DNA of 30,493 bases, taken from assembly GCF_000143415.4 (NCBI RefSeq), contig NW_003314326.1:1-30493 (forward strand), written 5' to 3'. The DNA comes from Selaginella moellendorffii (Eukaryota; Streptophyta; Lycopodiopsida; Selaginellales; Selaginellaceae). Below the pieces are notes generated by a model. That model was not told the DNA's origin. It saw only the letters and a list, made by a program, of their open reading frames with translations, and did not search any database. Below, piece by piece: positions 8,822-18,143 of the stretch (positions are counted from its first letter, which is position 1; each line of letters opens with the position of its first letter). The translations under genes were made by a program, and so were the position numbers.

Positions 8822-10465
8822 TGTAGCGACTAAATTTTCCATTCTACTTTAGTCACTTAACTATACCTCTGACCATTTAGAGGAGTCTCACTCACAACTT
8901 CTGTATGTCCTATTTTGGACTTAGGGACTTGCTAGCCCCCAAAAATTGGCATCCATGCCACTCAACCATTGCACTTGGTCTAAGTGCTCCACATGTCCGA
9001 TCCCATGACCAACACCCCAAGGTACCATCGACATATCAACTTGTTACGCTAAGGCCATGCCCCTTTGCCTCGGTCACACCAATGGTCTAACACCAACTCC
9101 ATCACAGTCCCATCTCTCAAGGATTGGGCCATCTATCTAGGAGTGATCATCCCAGATCCACTCCTTAGCATCCTTAGGATGCCCACAGATATGGGGATTA
9201 ACCTTCCCCAATACCCCTTTTCCAGTCCCCACCAAGTCCCTTTCTGTCCACAGCCGTATCCAGCAACATTGCCACTGGATCAAGGCCCACAAGCCCGGCC
9301 ACTAAGTCCCACTGTCCTCTGGGACTTCGTCACTATGTGACTGTGTCCTTGGTTGCCATACCAAAGGGCTACTCCCCTTCCTTCCCACAGTCTGGGACTT
9401 TGGGGCAACATTTCGGAACACCATGGCCTTACACGAGTCTCGTGGGTACTCTCCCCGCCTTCCACCTTTGGGTGCTCTAGCCATGGGCTTAGAGCGAGGT
9501 TCCATTGAGCCACACTATGTATCCAAGTAGGTAGTGCCACCCACACTTGGACTGGGAGCATCGGCCAGTTGATCTCCCGGTGGAACTAAAGCCGGCTCTT
9601 GAACACTTCACCAAACTACCCCGCTTGTCGGTCCTTGTTCACTCTAGTCTTGGACATCACAGTGGGCAGCTCATCACCCAACAGCGGGTACAGCCTTCCT
9701 GGGCCAAACTGGCCTTTCCTAGCCAAACTAGCCTTTCCTGGCCAAACTAGCTCCATTGCAGTCCTCCCCCCTACTATACTTTTGGAGCTCACCAAACCCC
9801 CCAGGGTCTGAGAGATGAATGCTTTGGGCTTTCACCCTCTCAGACTTGGACTCAGACTTGGACTCGAACTCGGACTCGGACTCGGCCTTAGCCTTGGTCT
9901 CGGTCCCAATCTCGGTCTCAGTCTCGTTCTTGGTCCCGGTCTCGGTCCCGGTCTCGGTCTCGGTCTGTCTCGGTCCCGATCTTGGTCTTGACCTCGGACT
10001 CCATCTCGGGTCCTTCTCGGACTCCACTTCGAATTCCATCTCGGGTCCATCTCGGACTCCATTCTCGAATTCCGTTTCGGTCCATCTCGGACTCCATCTT
10101 GGGTCCATCTCGGACTCCATCTCGGGTCCATCTCAGACTCCATCTCGGACTCCATATCGGATCCATCTCGGACTCCGTCTCCGTCCATCTCGGACTCCAT
10201 CTTGGACTCCATCTTGGACTCCATCTCGGACTTCATCTCGGTCCATCTCGGTGTCCATCTCGGACTCCATCTCTGGTCCATCTCGGACACTTCCACGTGT
10301 CATGTGTTGGATCTTTTGGGTCCATTTTTAGAGCTTTGCTTATTGCTCGCTTCGTGCTCATTCCTCGAGCACTTTGTTTGGAGTTCCATCTGGCTTTCGC
10401 TTTGGCCACTACCACGTGGCGCCCTTCCAGCTCCACTTTGGGGCCTAGGGATTTTGTGTCTCACA
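8822..10465 (-). mobile_element. LTR-B copy 2 (1644 bp, inverted)
   Basis: A near-complete inverse of 6649-8509 in the same block order. It is ~217 bp shorter, mainly because its purine-rich array is shorter (about 9838-10290 here). The PBS on its inner side marks it as a 5' LTR of a minus-strand element. Most of the G-run in the conserved CCAAAAGTATAGTAGGG region is missing. Together with copy 1 it forms a 3.8-kb palindrome with a 312-bp spacer. Confidence 0.65.
9838..10290 (-). repeat. Minisatellite inside LTR-B2
   Basis: The inverse of the LTR-B1 array, read here as TCGGACTCCATCTCGGGTCC units with a CTCGGTCTCGGTCCC hexamer part at 9895-9980. It is more degenerate and shorter than the partner array. 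Confidence 0.85.
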
Positions 10466-11070
10466 GCTTTGGCTCATGGCTCTACTTTTGCTACCTACAA
10501 CATCACACTCCCTGCTTGCCACCACAAAGCACATTGGGACAGGTCCTGGTGAAAACCGGGAGACTTGGATCTTTGCGTGCGGTGGTGGTGGGCTGGCTGG
10601 CAGTTAATCCTCCTGATGTGGGATGGTGTGTGCCTTTGGTAGAGGGTTGCACACCTATTTGCTATGGTGCAACACATGTGCTTGTGACAGGTCCTGGCCA
10701 ATGCTTCGGCAGAACTGGGAGACTCAGACGACCAACATGTGTGGTGCGCCACAGCTCGGGCTAGCCTCTCGCTTTTGTGTGTGTTTTGGGGCAGTGGGGT
10801 GTTCGCACCCTCTCCCAAGCACACCCCCTTGCTGTGCTGTAACCATTGAGTCTGGATCGGGGCGGGCAAAATTCCCTCATGTTTGAACGTGGGTGAGCTC
10901 AGTTGCATGGGGGCTTAGTTGGTGCTTCACAGCCAGGGAAGTGACGCTCTAGACATCTACCCTTTTGTTAAAAATGCATGTGATGAGGGAGCAAGAAGTC
11001 ACATGCTCTGTGCTATTGAGCGACCTTTTTGGAATCTTGGGCAGGGGATGTATTTCTACCTGGTGAAAAA
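10466..11070. other. Gene-free stretch with a short duplicated word
   Basis: I find no gene. A GACAGGTCCTGG...GGGAGACT segment occurs twice (about 10538-10567 and 10687-10725). Frames of 80-137 codons on both strands show no protein-like composition. Confidence 0.35.
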
Positions 11071-11136
11071 ACACACACGCTGCAAGGGAATGATGGTACA
11101 TAAAGCACGTAAACCCACAATATGGGTTTATGTGCC

Positions 11137-11158
11137 ATTAATATGGGCCACATGCCAT
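11137..11158. repeat. 22-bp palindrome, degenerate
   Basis: Only the right half (GGCCACATGCCAT) fits the consensus well. It lies in sequence shared with the second copy at 27362-27383. Confidence 0.45.
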
Positions 11159-11329
11159 ATTATTAGATTTATGCACGTGTGATTGGTAAATGCATATGTC
11201 ACATCATCTTTGTTTTACCTCACACACTATATCAGGCCTAATGAACCATATCACATGTGCACACATGCTATATATATGGAGAAGTATTATGCAAGGATAG
11301 AAAAATTCAATGCATGATTGTGGAGAGCA

Positions 11330-11351
11330 ATGGCATGAAGCCACATGCTAA
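11330..11351. repeat. 22-bp palindrome, degenerate
   Basis: The left half ATGGCATGAAG is intact; the right half CCACATGCTAA is decayed. It is intergenic, downstream of the minus-strand DUF7869 copy 1. Confidence 0.55.
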
Positions 11352-11488
11352 ATACATTTTAGAGAAAGAATTAAAATAAAAACATGCAAATAGTACTGAG
11401 TGGACCAAGACTTAGAAGTGCACAATTGAATGAGGTATTTCTAATAAATATTTCACTCACCTCATATAGGAATGGCTACCACTCTCAA

Positions 11489-11510
11489 ATGGCGTATCGC
11501 CTCATGCCAT
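11489..11510. repeat. 22-bp palindrome
   Basis: The left half ATGGCGTATCG pairs with the right half CCTCATGCCAT. It is intergenic, 3' of the DUF7869 gene. Confidence 0.75.
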
Positions 11511-11634
11511 CACCTCGCAATTTGTTATAACAATCCGATGAATTCATATTCGGCTTGTTCACCTTGAACTTTAAGTAAGATTTGCTAAAACAACTAAGAA
11601 TTTATACTTGTTATTTGTATTATCTCACCTAGGA

Positions 11635-11656
11635 ATGGCGTAAGGCCACATGCCAT
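11635..11656. repeat. 22-bp palindrome abutting a stop codon
   Basis: The left half ATGGCGTAAGG pairs with CCACATGCCAT. On the minus strand it begins with the last base of the TGA stop (11658-11656) of DUF7869 copy 1. Confidence 0.75.
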
Positions 11657-12964
11657 CACGCCTCCTCTGATTCAGATTCGGATTGTTCACCTTGAAATAA
11701 AATACATTAGAAACTTAGTAAAGGAATATTAATGAATCTCACCTTGAACCCAAGTTATAAATGCTCTTGCTGCATCTCTTGCATGGTCTGGCAAGGTGAT
11801 GGTGGCACTCTACTTCCGCATCCAACCATGCACAACATTATCCACTGATATGCTCATGCTGGGATCCCTTGGATTCAGCACCCATCTCTTTTCTAGGCAA
11901 TCCTTCATATATCCGGAACTTGGCTTGAACCACTCCACAGTTATATTGAAGGAGTTAGTTTCCGCGTCCTCCTCTGCATCAGTGATGCAGCGCCCCACCC
12001 ATATCATTTGTTTTTTATTACTGGGTCTGACAAGCACGACCATTCCTTTGCAGACCTGTACTGGATTGAATGCTGAATCCGGCTTCTTGTTCCTCGAATC
12101 CTCAACATCGTTATCTGTCACTGCATTTCCAGAGGACATTGTTCCGCTACTATCTGGTGCTCTGGGTTCTGGCCAAAAGGACTCTTCCAATTCTTCATAT
12201 ACAACCGGCCCATTTTGGATAGCAGATATAATCTTTTCCCAGTATTCGAGTAAAGGCTTGCACCTCTGAAAATAGGATTCTCCACCAAACACCAACCCCC
12301 TCTTCCAGAAGGCAATATGCTGTCTAATCCCGGCCACTATACTTTCCTGGTCTTTGAGTCCATTCGGGTGCATCGGCCGTGGGGAACCCTGAGGAATCAT
12401 AGGTTCCCCAGTTATGGGATCTCTCTTGAAGAGTTCAATGCCGTCCACTGGCAGCCACACTGTGTCCGATTCTCTCATCTTGTACCTCATCACTGGAGCA
12501 CCGTCATGCATGCTGAAATGAAACTGAAGAGGCTTGGAGTGGCCAATCAGCGTTTCGGATCCATCCCTGATATAGCCTCTTACAAACCCCTTAAAGTCTG
12601 GAACCTCTGTCACAAGTGCAGCTTCAACAGTGCCTTTGATGCAATTTTGGAATTCATTGTAGAGTTGAGGGAGGGTGAGGACATTGGATTGCCGGAGGGA
12701 CTCTGCCAGGTGACTGAACATGGCATCGACGTCTTCATGAGTGTGCCCAACCATGAGAAAGCCAAGTTTAACCGTTTCAAATATGCCTTTGGCAACAAGC
12801 ATCGCCAAGTACGCGAAGACGTACATGTTTTTGTTCTCACTGCCAGCATTGTCTGTTTGGAGCAGAAGATGGGGTGGAAGGCCACATCGGCCGCAAGAAC
12901 TTCCTTGAGATTCTGCTTCGTTTGGATGAGGCTGTGCATTCACCGGGCGACCAGCCTCGTCGGA

Positions 12965-12986
12965 ATGGCATGAGGCCTCAAGTGAT
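12965..12986. repeat. 22-bp palindrome inside coding sequence (copy 1)
   Basis: Left half ATGGCATGAGG, right half CCTCAAGTGAT, which is decayed. It is read in frame on the minus strand within DUF7869 copy 1. The same site in copy 2 is 28778-28799. Confidence 0.7.
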
Positions 12987-13021
12987 AACCCTACAATCTG
13001 ACGGCCAACATATTCACTGGG

Positions 13022-13043
13022 ATGGCATAGGGCCCCACGCGAT
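13022..13043. repeat. 22-bp palindrome inside coding sequence (copy 1)
   Basis: Left half ATGGCATAGGG, right half CCCCACGCGAT. It is translated in frame on the minus strand. The counterpart is 28835-28856. Confidence 0.7.
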
Positions 13044-14624
13044 ACTGCAAGCCTTTGCTCCTCCTCCAGCTAAACTCTGTATGGGGTTCGATCGACAAGG
13101 GCCTTATGCAAGGGTTGGCCGTTCAGCTCAGTCTGCACACTTTGCAGAGACCTTAAGTGTTTTGCTAGGGACGCAATCATCATGTTTGCACCCCCACCAC
13201 CCCATAGAGGTACAAAGAAGTTCCCATAGTTCTGGGCACCATGCCCATGAGCGATTATGCCAAACAGAGACACAGGCAGCTGCATGGATGAAGAGATTGC
13301 CTTGGGGGCAGGATTGAGTCGAGGTAAGCACGTCTTTTTCTGGTCCATTTTGTCGTGGATGATGCAGAGTTAAGAGTCAAGTCTCTCCATGGAGAGAATC
13401 CTGTTATGATAATATGCAGTCCTGCAGCTTCTCTGCTCGATGTTGTGGTCGAGCCGCCTTCTAACCAACGTCTCTCGCTCTTGAGCGATGCAAGAATTCT
13501 TCGACAAAGCCATTTTGATAGCAGTGCACTCGTCACACTTTGAAAAGCTGGAGTACTTTCCTATACTCACATCCTTGAACCTGTTGCTCCACAATCTACT
13601 AAATCTAGATTGGCTCAGCTTCCTGTAGCCATTACTCTGGAGTTCCCGATTCACATCTTCCAATATGGCCCCCTTGGTATACATGGAAGGGAGAACTCGT
13701 TGGGTGTCTCGAGTTCCATCTTCCAAGAGGCGGGTTTTATGTGGTTGCTGCTCGCTACATGTCTCGACAAACCTCTTGAAGATTACTTTTCCATATACAA
13801 CATGACCCTTAGTTTTGTGAGTACCGTCGTTCCCATGGACTGCCTGTTGAACCCTTTGTTCCTCGAACTCAGTTTTGATTCTGTAAAATGTGGTTCGAGG
13901 GACTCTATAAATGATTCTCCATGCCTTCATACAGACCAAACCCCTCTGGAAGACCATGCCCCCCACCTGATGTTCTGAAGCATCAACAGATGACCGTAAT
14001 GCCTCATACACAAAATTGCGAGCTGCCTTCCAGGACAATGTCTTGTATCTTGCTCTCTCCTCTTCAATAGCATCCCAATCAGCATGTTGACAGCACCTCC
14101 TCTTGCAACAAGCAACTGTCGAGACCATTCGAACCTCCATCGCCATTTTCTGCCTTTTCGGTTCGTTGCTCAGATCCCTTTGGCTGCGCTTTAGGAAGGT
14201 GTACTTTCTTTTCCCATGAAGAGATGTTCTGTCATCAGTTGTAGTGGTGTTTGATTGTGAATCCTTCACATTCTCAAACACTAAGTGCCTCAATTTCCAC
14301 CGCACAATGCTTCCAATAGTCAGACTGTTTTCTTCTGTGTCAACAACCTCTAAAATCGCAACTCCAATATCATCCCAGCCCAATTCTTGATTAGTAACTG
14401 CATCTCTTGGATCAACAATTGTGGCTAAGCCCTCAGCTACCACCTCCCCCTTGGGGTTGTTTAGAAACACCTTTGCCAGAATCTATGTAGCACGGTTTTT
14501 AAGATCCACGGAGGGAACATGCGTCGCACTTGCGGAGGCCATTCTGAAAGTGCAGAAAAGAAGTTAAGACCATACAAAAAATGATTGGAGAATGGCCTAA
14601 ATCATAACATACCAAACAACCTCA

Positions 14625-14646
14625 ATAGCATGAGGCCACATGCCAT
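14625..14646. repeat. 22-bp palindrome
   Basis: The left half ATAGCATGAGG pairs with CCACATGCCAT. It lies just upstream of the minus-strand DUF7869 copy 1. Confidence 0.75.
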
Positions 14647-14694
14647 TATTCAAACATGCTATTGACACCCACGTGAAATTTCGCATTCACAAAA

Positions 14695-14716
14695 TTGGCA
14701 TGAGGCCTCATGCCAT
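14695..14716. repeat. 22-bp palindrome, perfect 18-bp core
   Basis: GGCATGAGG is followed directly by its exact inverse CCTCATGCC (14697-14714). It is one of four closely spaced copies upstream of DUF7869 copy 1. Confidence 0.85.
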
Positions 14717-14792
14717 CTTGATATACACACAGCTGCAGGCAAGTAAAAACATACATGACAATACGCTAGCCATGAAATTGCAAGGGCCCAAG

Positions 14793-14814
14793 ATGGTATG
14801 TGGCCTCATGCCAT
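14793..14814. repeat. 22-bp palindrome
   Basis: The left half ATGGTATGTGG pairs with CCTCATGCCAT; two mismatches between arms. Confidence 0.8.
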
Positions 14815-14910
14815 TTCTAAATGTGGTCCTAAGCCATTCCATAGTGAACATACCAGGAAGCACAAGTGCCGAATATCAAGAAGAAGCAGTAGCCACACAA
14901 AAGACAGTGC

Positions 14911-15050
14911 CGCTCGCAACACCGCAACTACTCGTAGCGCCGCTCGCAACACCACAACTGCTCGTAGCGCCGCTCGCACAAACTACCACTCACATAACAT
15001 GCCACTCGCAATGGCGCTCGCAATGCCGCAACCGCTCGTAGACGCATAAA
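14911..15050 (+). repeat. 30-bp CGCTCGCAACACC tandem repeat
   Basis: Two full units (14911-14940 and 14941-14970) read CGCTCGCAACACCRCAACTR then CTCGTAGCGC. Interrupted partial units reach ~15050. CGCTCGC words reappear at 16540-16660, so both ends of the divergent intergenic region carry this GC-rich sequence. Confidence 0.7.
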
Positions 15051-15404
15051 CCACAGCTCATAACGCCGCTTACACAAGCAACGCTCACTGCGCTCAGCGG
15101 AACCAAGAACACGGCACACAAAAATGATAGACCTAGGAATGAGTTCGAGAATTCAAAAATAACACACGCTTGAACGTCACATCAAATCCTCTGACAAACT
15201 AGATCTTATGATTCCTCTGACAAATTTCAAACTGAGTAGCTTCTAGACTTTGCTGTCGGAGGTTGAACTTTGTCACATCATGTCCTTGCCTCGATCCAGC
15301 TGTGCCATGTCAGTGATTCGAACTTTGCCATGCCATGTCAGCGATCCGCGCCAAGATTATTCGCCGTGTAAAGGAATAATTATGCTGTGTGTGTACGTCC
15401 ATTT

Positions 15405-15429
15405 ATGGCAATATAAGGCCACACGCCAT
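15405..15429. repeat. Palindrome variant with enlarged centre
   Basis: ATGGCA, a longer centre, then GGCCACACGCCAT. This is a 25-bp version of the 22-bp family. Confidence 0.55.
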
Positions 15430-15837
15430 TCAAAGAATAATGCTAGTCGAGCATTTTTTGGTGCATTTTTGGGTTCAAAATTGCATGAGCCCACACGCTA
15501 TAAAGTTTACCTGTACCAAAAATAGAAACAGCTTTATTTACTTGGGAATTTAAGTGGTTGAGGCATTTTTAAACTTACAAGCACATGCCCTACTTACATT
15601 CCTTTGGTTGCTTAAAATTCAAAAATATTATAAACCTTTCTTTTTGCATTTTCAATGTTTTCAATTATGGTTTTTGATTTTCGCAGGACCAGCCTAGTAA
15701 TCTATTTGCATCCCGTCATGTTTATAGCTAGCTTTCGTTTGTCCCCTTCGCTAGCCTAAGATACATCTGCTCGGCATCTGCCTCTTACAACATTTGCCCA
15801 GAAAGGGCATCTTTCTTCACGCAGCATTTGCCACATG

Positions 15838-15863
15838 TTTAGGGTTTAGGGTTTAGGGTTTAG
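15838..15863 (+). repeat. Interstitial telomere-type repeat
   Basis: Three full TTTAGGG units and part of a fourth. This is the common plant telomere heptamer. Short internal tracts like this are frequent near plant promoters (telo-box) or at repaired breaks. Confidence 0.85.
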
Positions 15864-16346
15864 CAATTCGGTAGCTTGATAAACATGCAAATACAGAACT
15901 TGATGCAAAATCCTTTGATATGTCACAATGCCCCTAGGACCATAAACACATTTCAATAGAGAGAGTCCTTTCATTTCATAACTCCTTACGTAGATCTTGG
16001 TGAAACCAGAGTTAGTGAAGTTGGTTTCTTGTGATCCCGCATCTGATTGTGATGTTCCTTTGCAGTGTCGATGGAAAAGTCAATGCACACCAAACTGTAG
16101 AATCTTGGAGCAAAATAACGGTCGGATCTATGGCAAATGCCACTGAAACATTGTAAGGCTCGTGTGGTCTCATGTGGTGTCCGATCGAGATGCTTCTTTG
16201 TAGGGTCATCAAGAAGAACATTGTATACCATTCTTTATTTAGCTGAACATCTGGCATTTTTGGAAATACAAGATGCTTTGGAATATCCAATCATGCATGG
16301 TATAAATATAGCGAGGGTATTAAATGATATCCCAATCATGATCTTT

Positions 16347-16482
16347 CTTTTGGATTTCGCGTGCATGCAGTCCGAGGAATGATGACGTTGCGGATTTCTT
16401 TTGGATTTCACGTGCATGCATGCGCGCGGCGATCCAGAAATTAATGGTGGCGCCCAAGTCCGAGGAATGATGACGTGGCGGG
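16347..16482 (+). promoter_or_regulatory. Direct repeat with TGACGT elements
   Basis: CTTTTGGATTTC(G/A)CGTGC and GTCCGAGGAATGATGACGT each occur twice (about 16347-16387 and 16398-16477). The second ends in GACGTGGCG, which fits the ACGTGGC core of plant bZIP/ABA-response elements. Lying upstream of the plus-strand gene, it could be regulatory. This is inference from motif and position only. Confidence 0.3.
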
Positions 16483-16539
16483 ATTACCAACCGTCGTGAC
16501 ATTTCGCGCGTGTGAGGTTAGGTTTTGCATTGTACTCGC

Positions 16540-16680
16540 GCTCGCACACTCGCGCTCGCATCTCGCTCCCACTCGCGATCACGCTCACTTCTCTACAGGT
16601 TTCTCGTGTGCATCGGCGTCCACTCGCGCTTGCATCACACTCGCGCTCGCATCGCGCTCGTGTGCATCGGCGTCCACTTC
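16540..16680 (+). repeat. CGCTCGCA cluster with 54-bp duplication
   Basis: CTCGCGCTCGCA words recur five or more times. CTCGTGTGCATCGGCGTCCA occurs at 16603 and again at 16657. Open frames across it are composition artefacts. Confidence 0.65.
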
Positions 16681-16913
16681 AAGACACACCCAGTTTGTAA
16701 CTTCGCCGCCAACTCCGCCGCCCACTCCGCCACCCACACGCAGCCCACTTGGCGTCCCGGGAGATTTCAGCGCCACTCTCCAACTGTAAGTGGCAGAGTA
16801 GCCTTGCTGCTACGATCCGCTGCACACACAGTGCATATTTGCCAGCGAGTTTGGCCTCGATTGTCACGCCTCCATTCGGCTTTAAATGGTAAGTCTTTTA
16901 GGCCAAGTAGAAA

Positions 16914-16935
16914 ATGGTATGAGGCCACATGCCAT
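16914..16935. repeat. 22-bp palindrome at the end of an intron (16889-16939)
   Basis: The left half ATGGTATGAGG pairs with CCACATGCCAT, and TCAG follows directly. The inferred 51-bp intron starts GTAAGT at 16889. The exon on its far side (16940-16983) stays in phase. Confidence 0.7.
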
Positions 16936-16990
16936 TCAGTAGCAACATTGGCATGCACCGATTGGGCTCTCGAGTACAGTCTGGTTACAG

Positions 16991-17012
16991 ATGGCGTGTA
17001 GCCTCACGCCAT
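16991..17012. repeat. 22-bp palindrome filling a 34-bp intron (16984-17017)
   Basis: The left half ATGGCGTGTAG pairs with CCTCACGCCAT. The intron is GTTACAG, then the palindrome, then CTTAG, so the palindrome makes up 22 of 34 bp. Confidence 0.7.
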
Positions 17013-17050
17013 CTTAGGATGCAGCCTCAAGACATCTGATGCAGTGGTGA

Positions 17051-17072
17051 ATGGCGTGTGGCCTCACATTAT
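17051..17072. repeat. 22-bp palindrome in intron (17047-17127)
   Basis: Left half ATGGCGTGTGG, right half CCTCACATTAT, partly decayed. It sits 4 bp after the GT donor. TTCCAG follows it, but the frame is kept only with the acceptor at 17126-17127. Confidence 0.65.
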
Positions 17073-17127
17073 TTCCAGCTGCTAGCTTTTCATCTGTCAG
17101 CTCTAATTGTTGTGCATTTCTGAACAG

Positions 17128-17435
17128 GCGAGGAATTGCGTTCTTCTTCCAGCCACTGTCAATGTGGATGCAGAGAAGGGGGAGGAGCTCACCAGTTGGA
17201 CTTTCGGGATGGAAGGCGAGGATCTGAGGCTGTACAACACAGATGGTGGGAGAAAAGAATGCATGGGGATCCTCACCCAAGTGACAGACACTCCATGCAG
17301 TTCCATGCAAGAATATGGACTGGCACTTGTGGTAGAGACAGCGTCCGCCTTCAAGATCCACCTTGCACATCCCAGCGGCTTCCCGGAGAGGGGCAGCGGC
17401 TATGAGGAATTCCTAGAGGGAGCTAGGGAGAGGTT
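17128..17435 (+). CDS. N-terminal exon of the ParB-FCP1 gene, unknown domain
   Basis: This exon opens ARNCVLLPATVNVDAEKGEE and runs in frame to about 17430. There a one-base frame change is needed to enter the ParB-like exon. It has a balanced globular composition with LRLYNTDGGRKECMGILTQV near the middle. I do not recognise a family. It continues smoothly from the two tiny exons 16940-16983 and 17018-17046. Confidence 0.5.
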
Positions 17436-18089
17436 GTCCAGGAGGCCCACAATTTCAAAGACATTGCCTCGGGTTTGAACACTACACCCACCAAAAAAAA
17501 GAGCCGCAAAGAGCAGAAAGAGCAAGAAGAGGCAGCAAAAATCGTCGCAGATAATAGTACTTGTTACTATTCCAACAAAGTATATACAATCGACGTGAGC
17601 CGTATTGACATCCAAAGCAAATACAACCACAGGCTAGTATCTGATGAGTGGGTGGAGAAACTGAAGCAGAAGATGCTGGCAAGTCCAGTAACACCCGACA
17701 TCGCAGACGTGATCCCCTACTACCGAACAATGAAGGGCGAGATGAGGTTTCCAGACTTGATCAATAGGAAGGTGTTGGACGATCAGAACATCCGGTTCTA
17801 TGCCGTCTCCGGGCAGCATTCTAGCTTGGCGATGAAAGAGATAGTTCTGGATATTATGGTGGGCGAGGAGGTGAAGAAAGTCTTCAAGACAAGAGTTGTC
17901 AGCCTGATAAAAGGCAACTCGCCCCTCCGATCTATCATATACATCTCCCACACGCAGAATGTCAAGCAAGAAACGTGTTACAAATCGGGTCTGCATGAGA
18001 CATTGGCACGAACACGGAAGCTCTGGGTTCAACTAAAGAAGCCATAAAAACCAGGACAAGGACGTGCACTAGCAACTAGCGTATGGCAG
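17436..18089 (+). CDS. ParB/sulfiredoxin-fold-like domain exon
   Basis: After a Lys-rich stretch (TPTKKKSRKEQKEQEE), the exon reads YTIDVSRIDIQSKYNHRL, a helix (DEWVEKLKQKML), a strand-like region and IRFYAVSGQHSSLAMKEI. This follows the ParB N-terminal pattern: strand, N-x-R-like motif, helix, then strand, G-(G/H)-(H/R)-R-like loop and helix. The bacterial arginine box is replaced by SGQHSS, so nuclease or CTPase activity cannot be assumed. ParB-fold domains bind DNA or nucleotides and are often fused to DNA methylases in bacteria and phages. Here TAA at 18045-18047 interrupts the frame. After it the same frame stays open to the donor at 18090 and resumes in phase at 18144. Confidence 0.5.
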
Positions 18090-18110
18090 GTAAGCCTCGT
18101 TGCATGTGGC

Positions 18111-18132
18111 ATAACATGTGGCCTCACACCAT
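18111..18132. repeat. 22-bp palindrome at the end of an intron (18090-18143)
   Basis: The right half CCTCACACCAT is intact and the left half is decayed. It is followed by TTCCATTGCAG, the 3' splice site. The 54-bp intron separates in-frame exons. Confidence 0.7.
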
Positions 18133-18143
18133 TTCCATTGCAG

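Larger units (their letters stand above)
11236..11659. other. 424-bp segment absent from the second copy
   Basis: The flanks of the two DUF7869 copies match on both sides of this segment (11071-11235 with 27296-27459; 11660 onward with 27461 onward). The short word GCCT lies at both edges. A microhomology deletion in copy 2 or an insertion in copy 1 explains it. The segment holds three palindromes and a second copy of the AAGGTGAACAA exon start (minus strand, about 11555-11570). Confidence 0.6.
11656..14541 (-). pseudogene. DUF7869-type transposase-like gene, copy 1 (dead)
   Basis: This minus-strand gene is about 98% alike by eye to the copy at 27457-30493. In order from 14541 it has a Tnp1/En/Spm-like N-terminal segment (FLNNPKGEVVAEGLATIVDP), a Cys-rich patch (ACCKRRCCQH), SKCDEC, and the RNase-H-like block with LLLQTDNAGSENKN and GHTHEDVDAMFSHL. 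A C-terminal domain contains VLVRPSNKKQMIWVGRC. The last exon (11690-11656) follows an intron at 11742-11691 and encodes GEQSESESEEA. Such proteins are thought to be transposase-derived; catalysis is not established. It is broken by TAG at 14485-14483, TAA at 13372-13370, TAG at 13072-13070 and TAG at 11812-11810. Copy 2 has W, Y, Q and Q there. A 12-bp in-frame difference lies near 12097. Upstream of 14535 it no longer matches copy 2, so its true start is lost or rearranged. Confidence 0.75.
15051..16900. other. Divergent intergenic region
   Basis: No gene recognised. The region separates the minus-strand DUF7869 gene from the plus-strand ParB-FCP1 gene. It is AT-rich in the middle (15520-15700) and carries the telomere-like tract, TGACGT-containing direct repeats (16347-16482) and a GC-rich CGCTCGCA cluster. 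An open frame at 16701-16888 ends at a GTAAGT donor with the right phase for the next exon. It may be a 5' exon of the plus-strand gene, but no start codon can be defended. Confidence 0.4.

Noticed and set aside
9819-10764. 170- and 260-codon frames over the inverse array
   Set aside because: Same repeat effect within LTR-B2, extended by chance into flanking sequence.
10495-10908. 137-codon minus-strand frame
   Set aside because: No recognisable motif, no splice context, and the plus strand is equally open.
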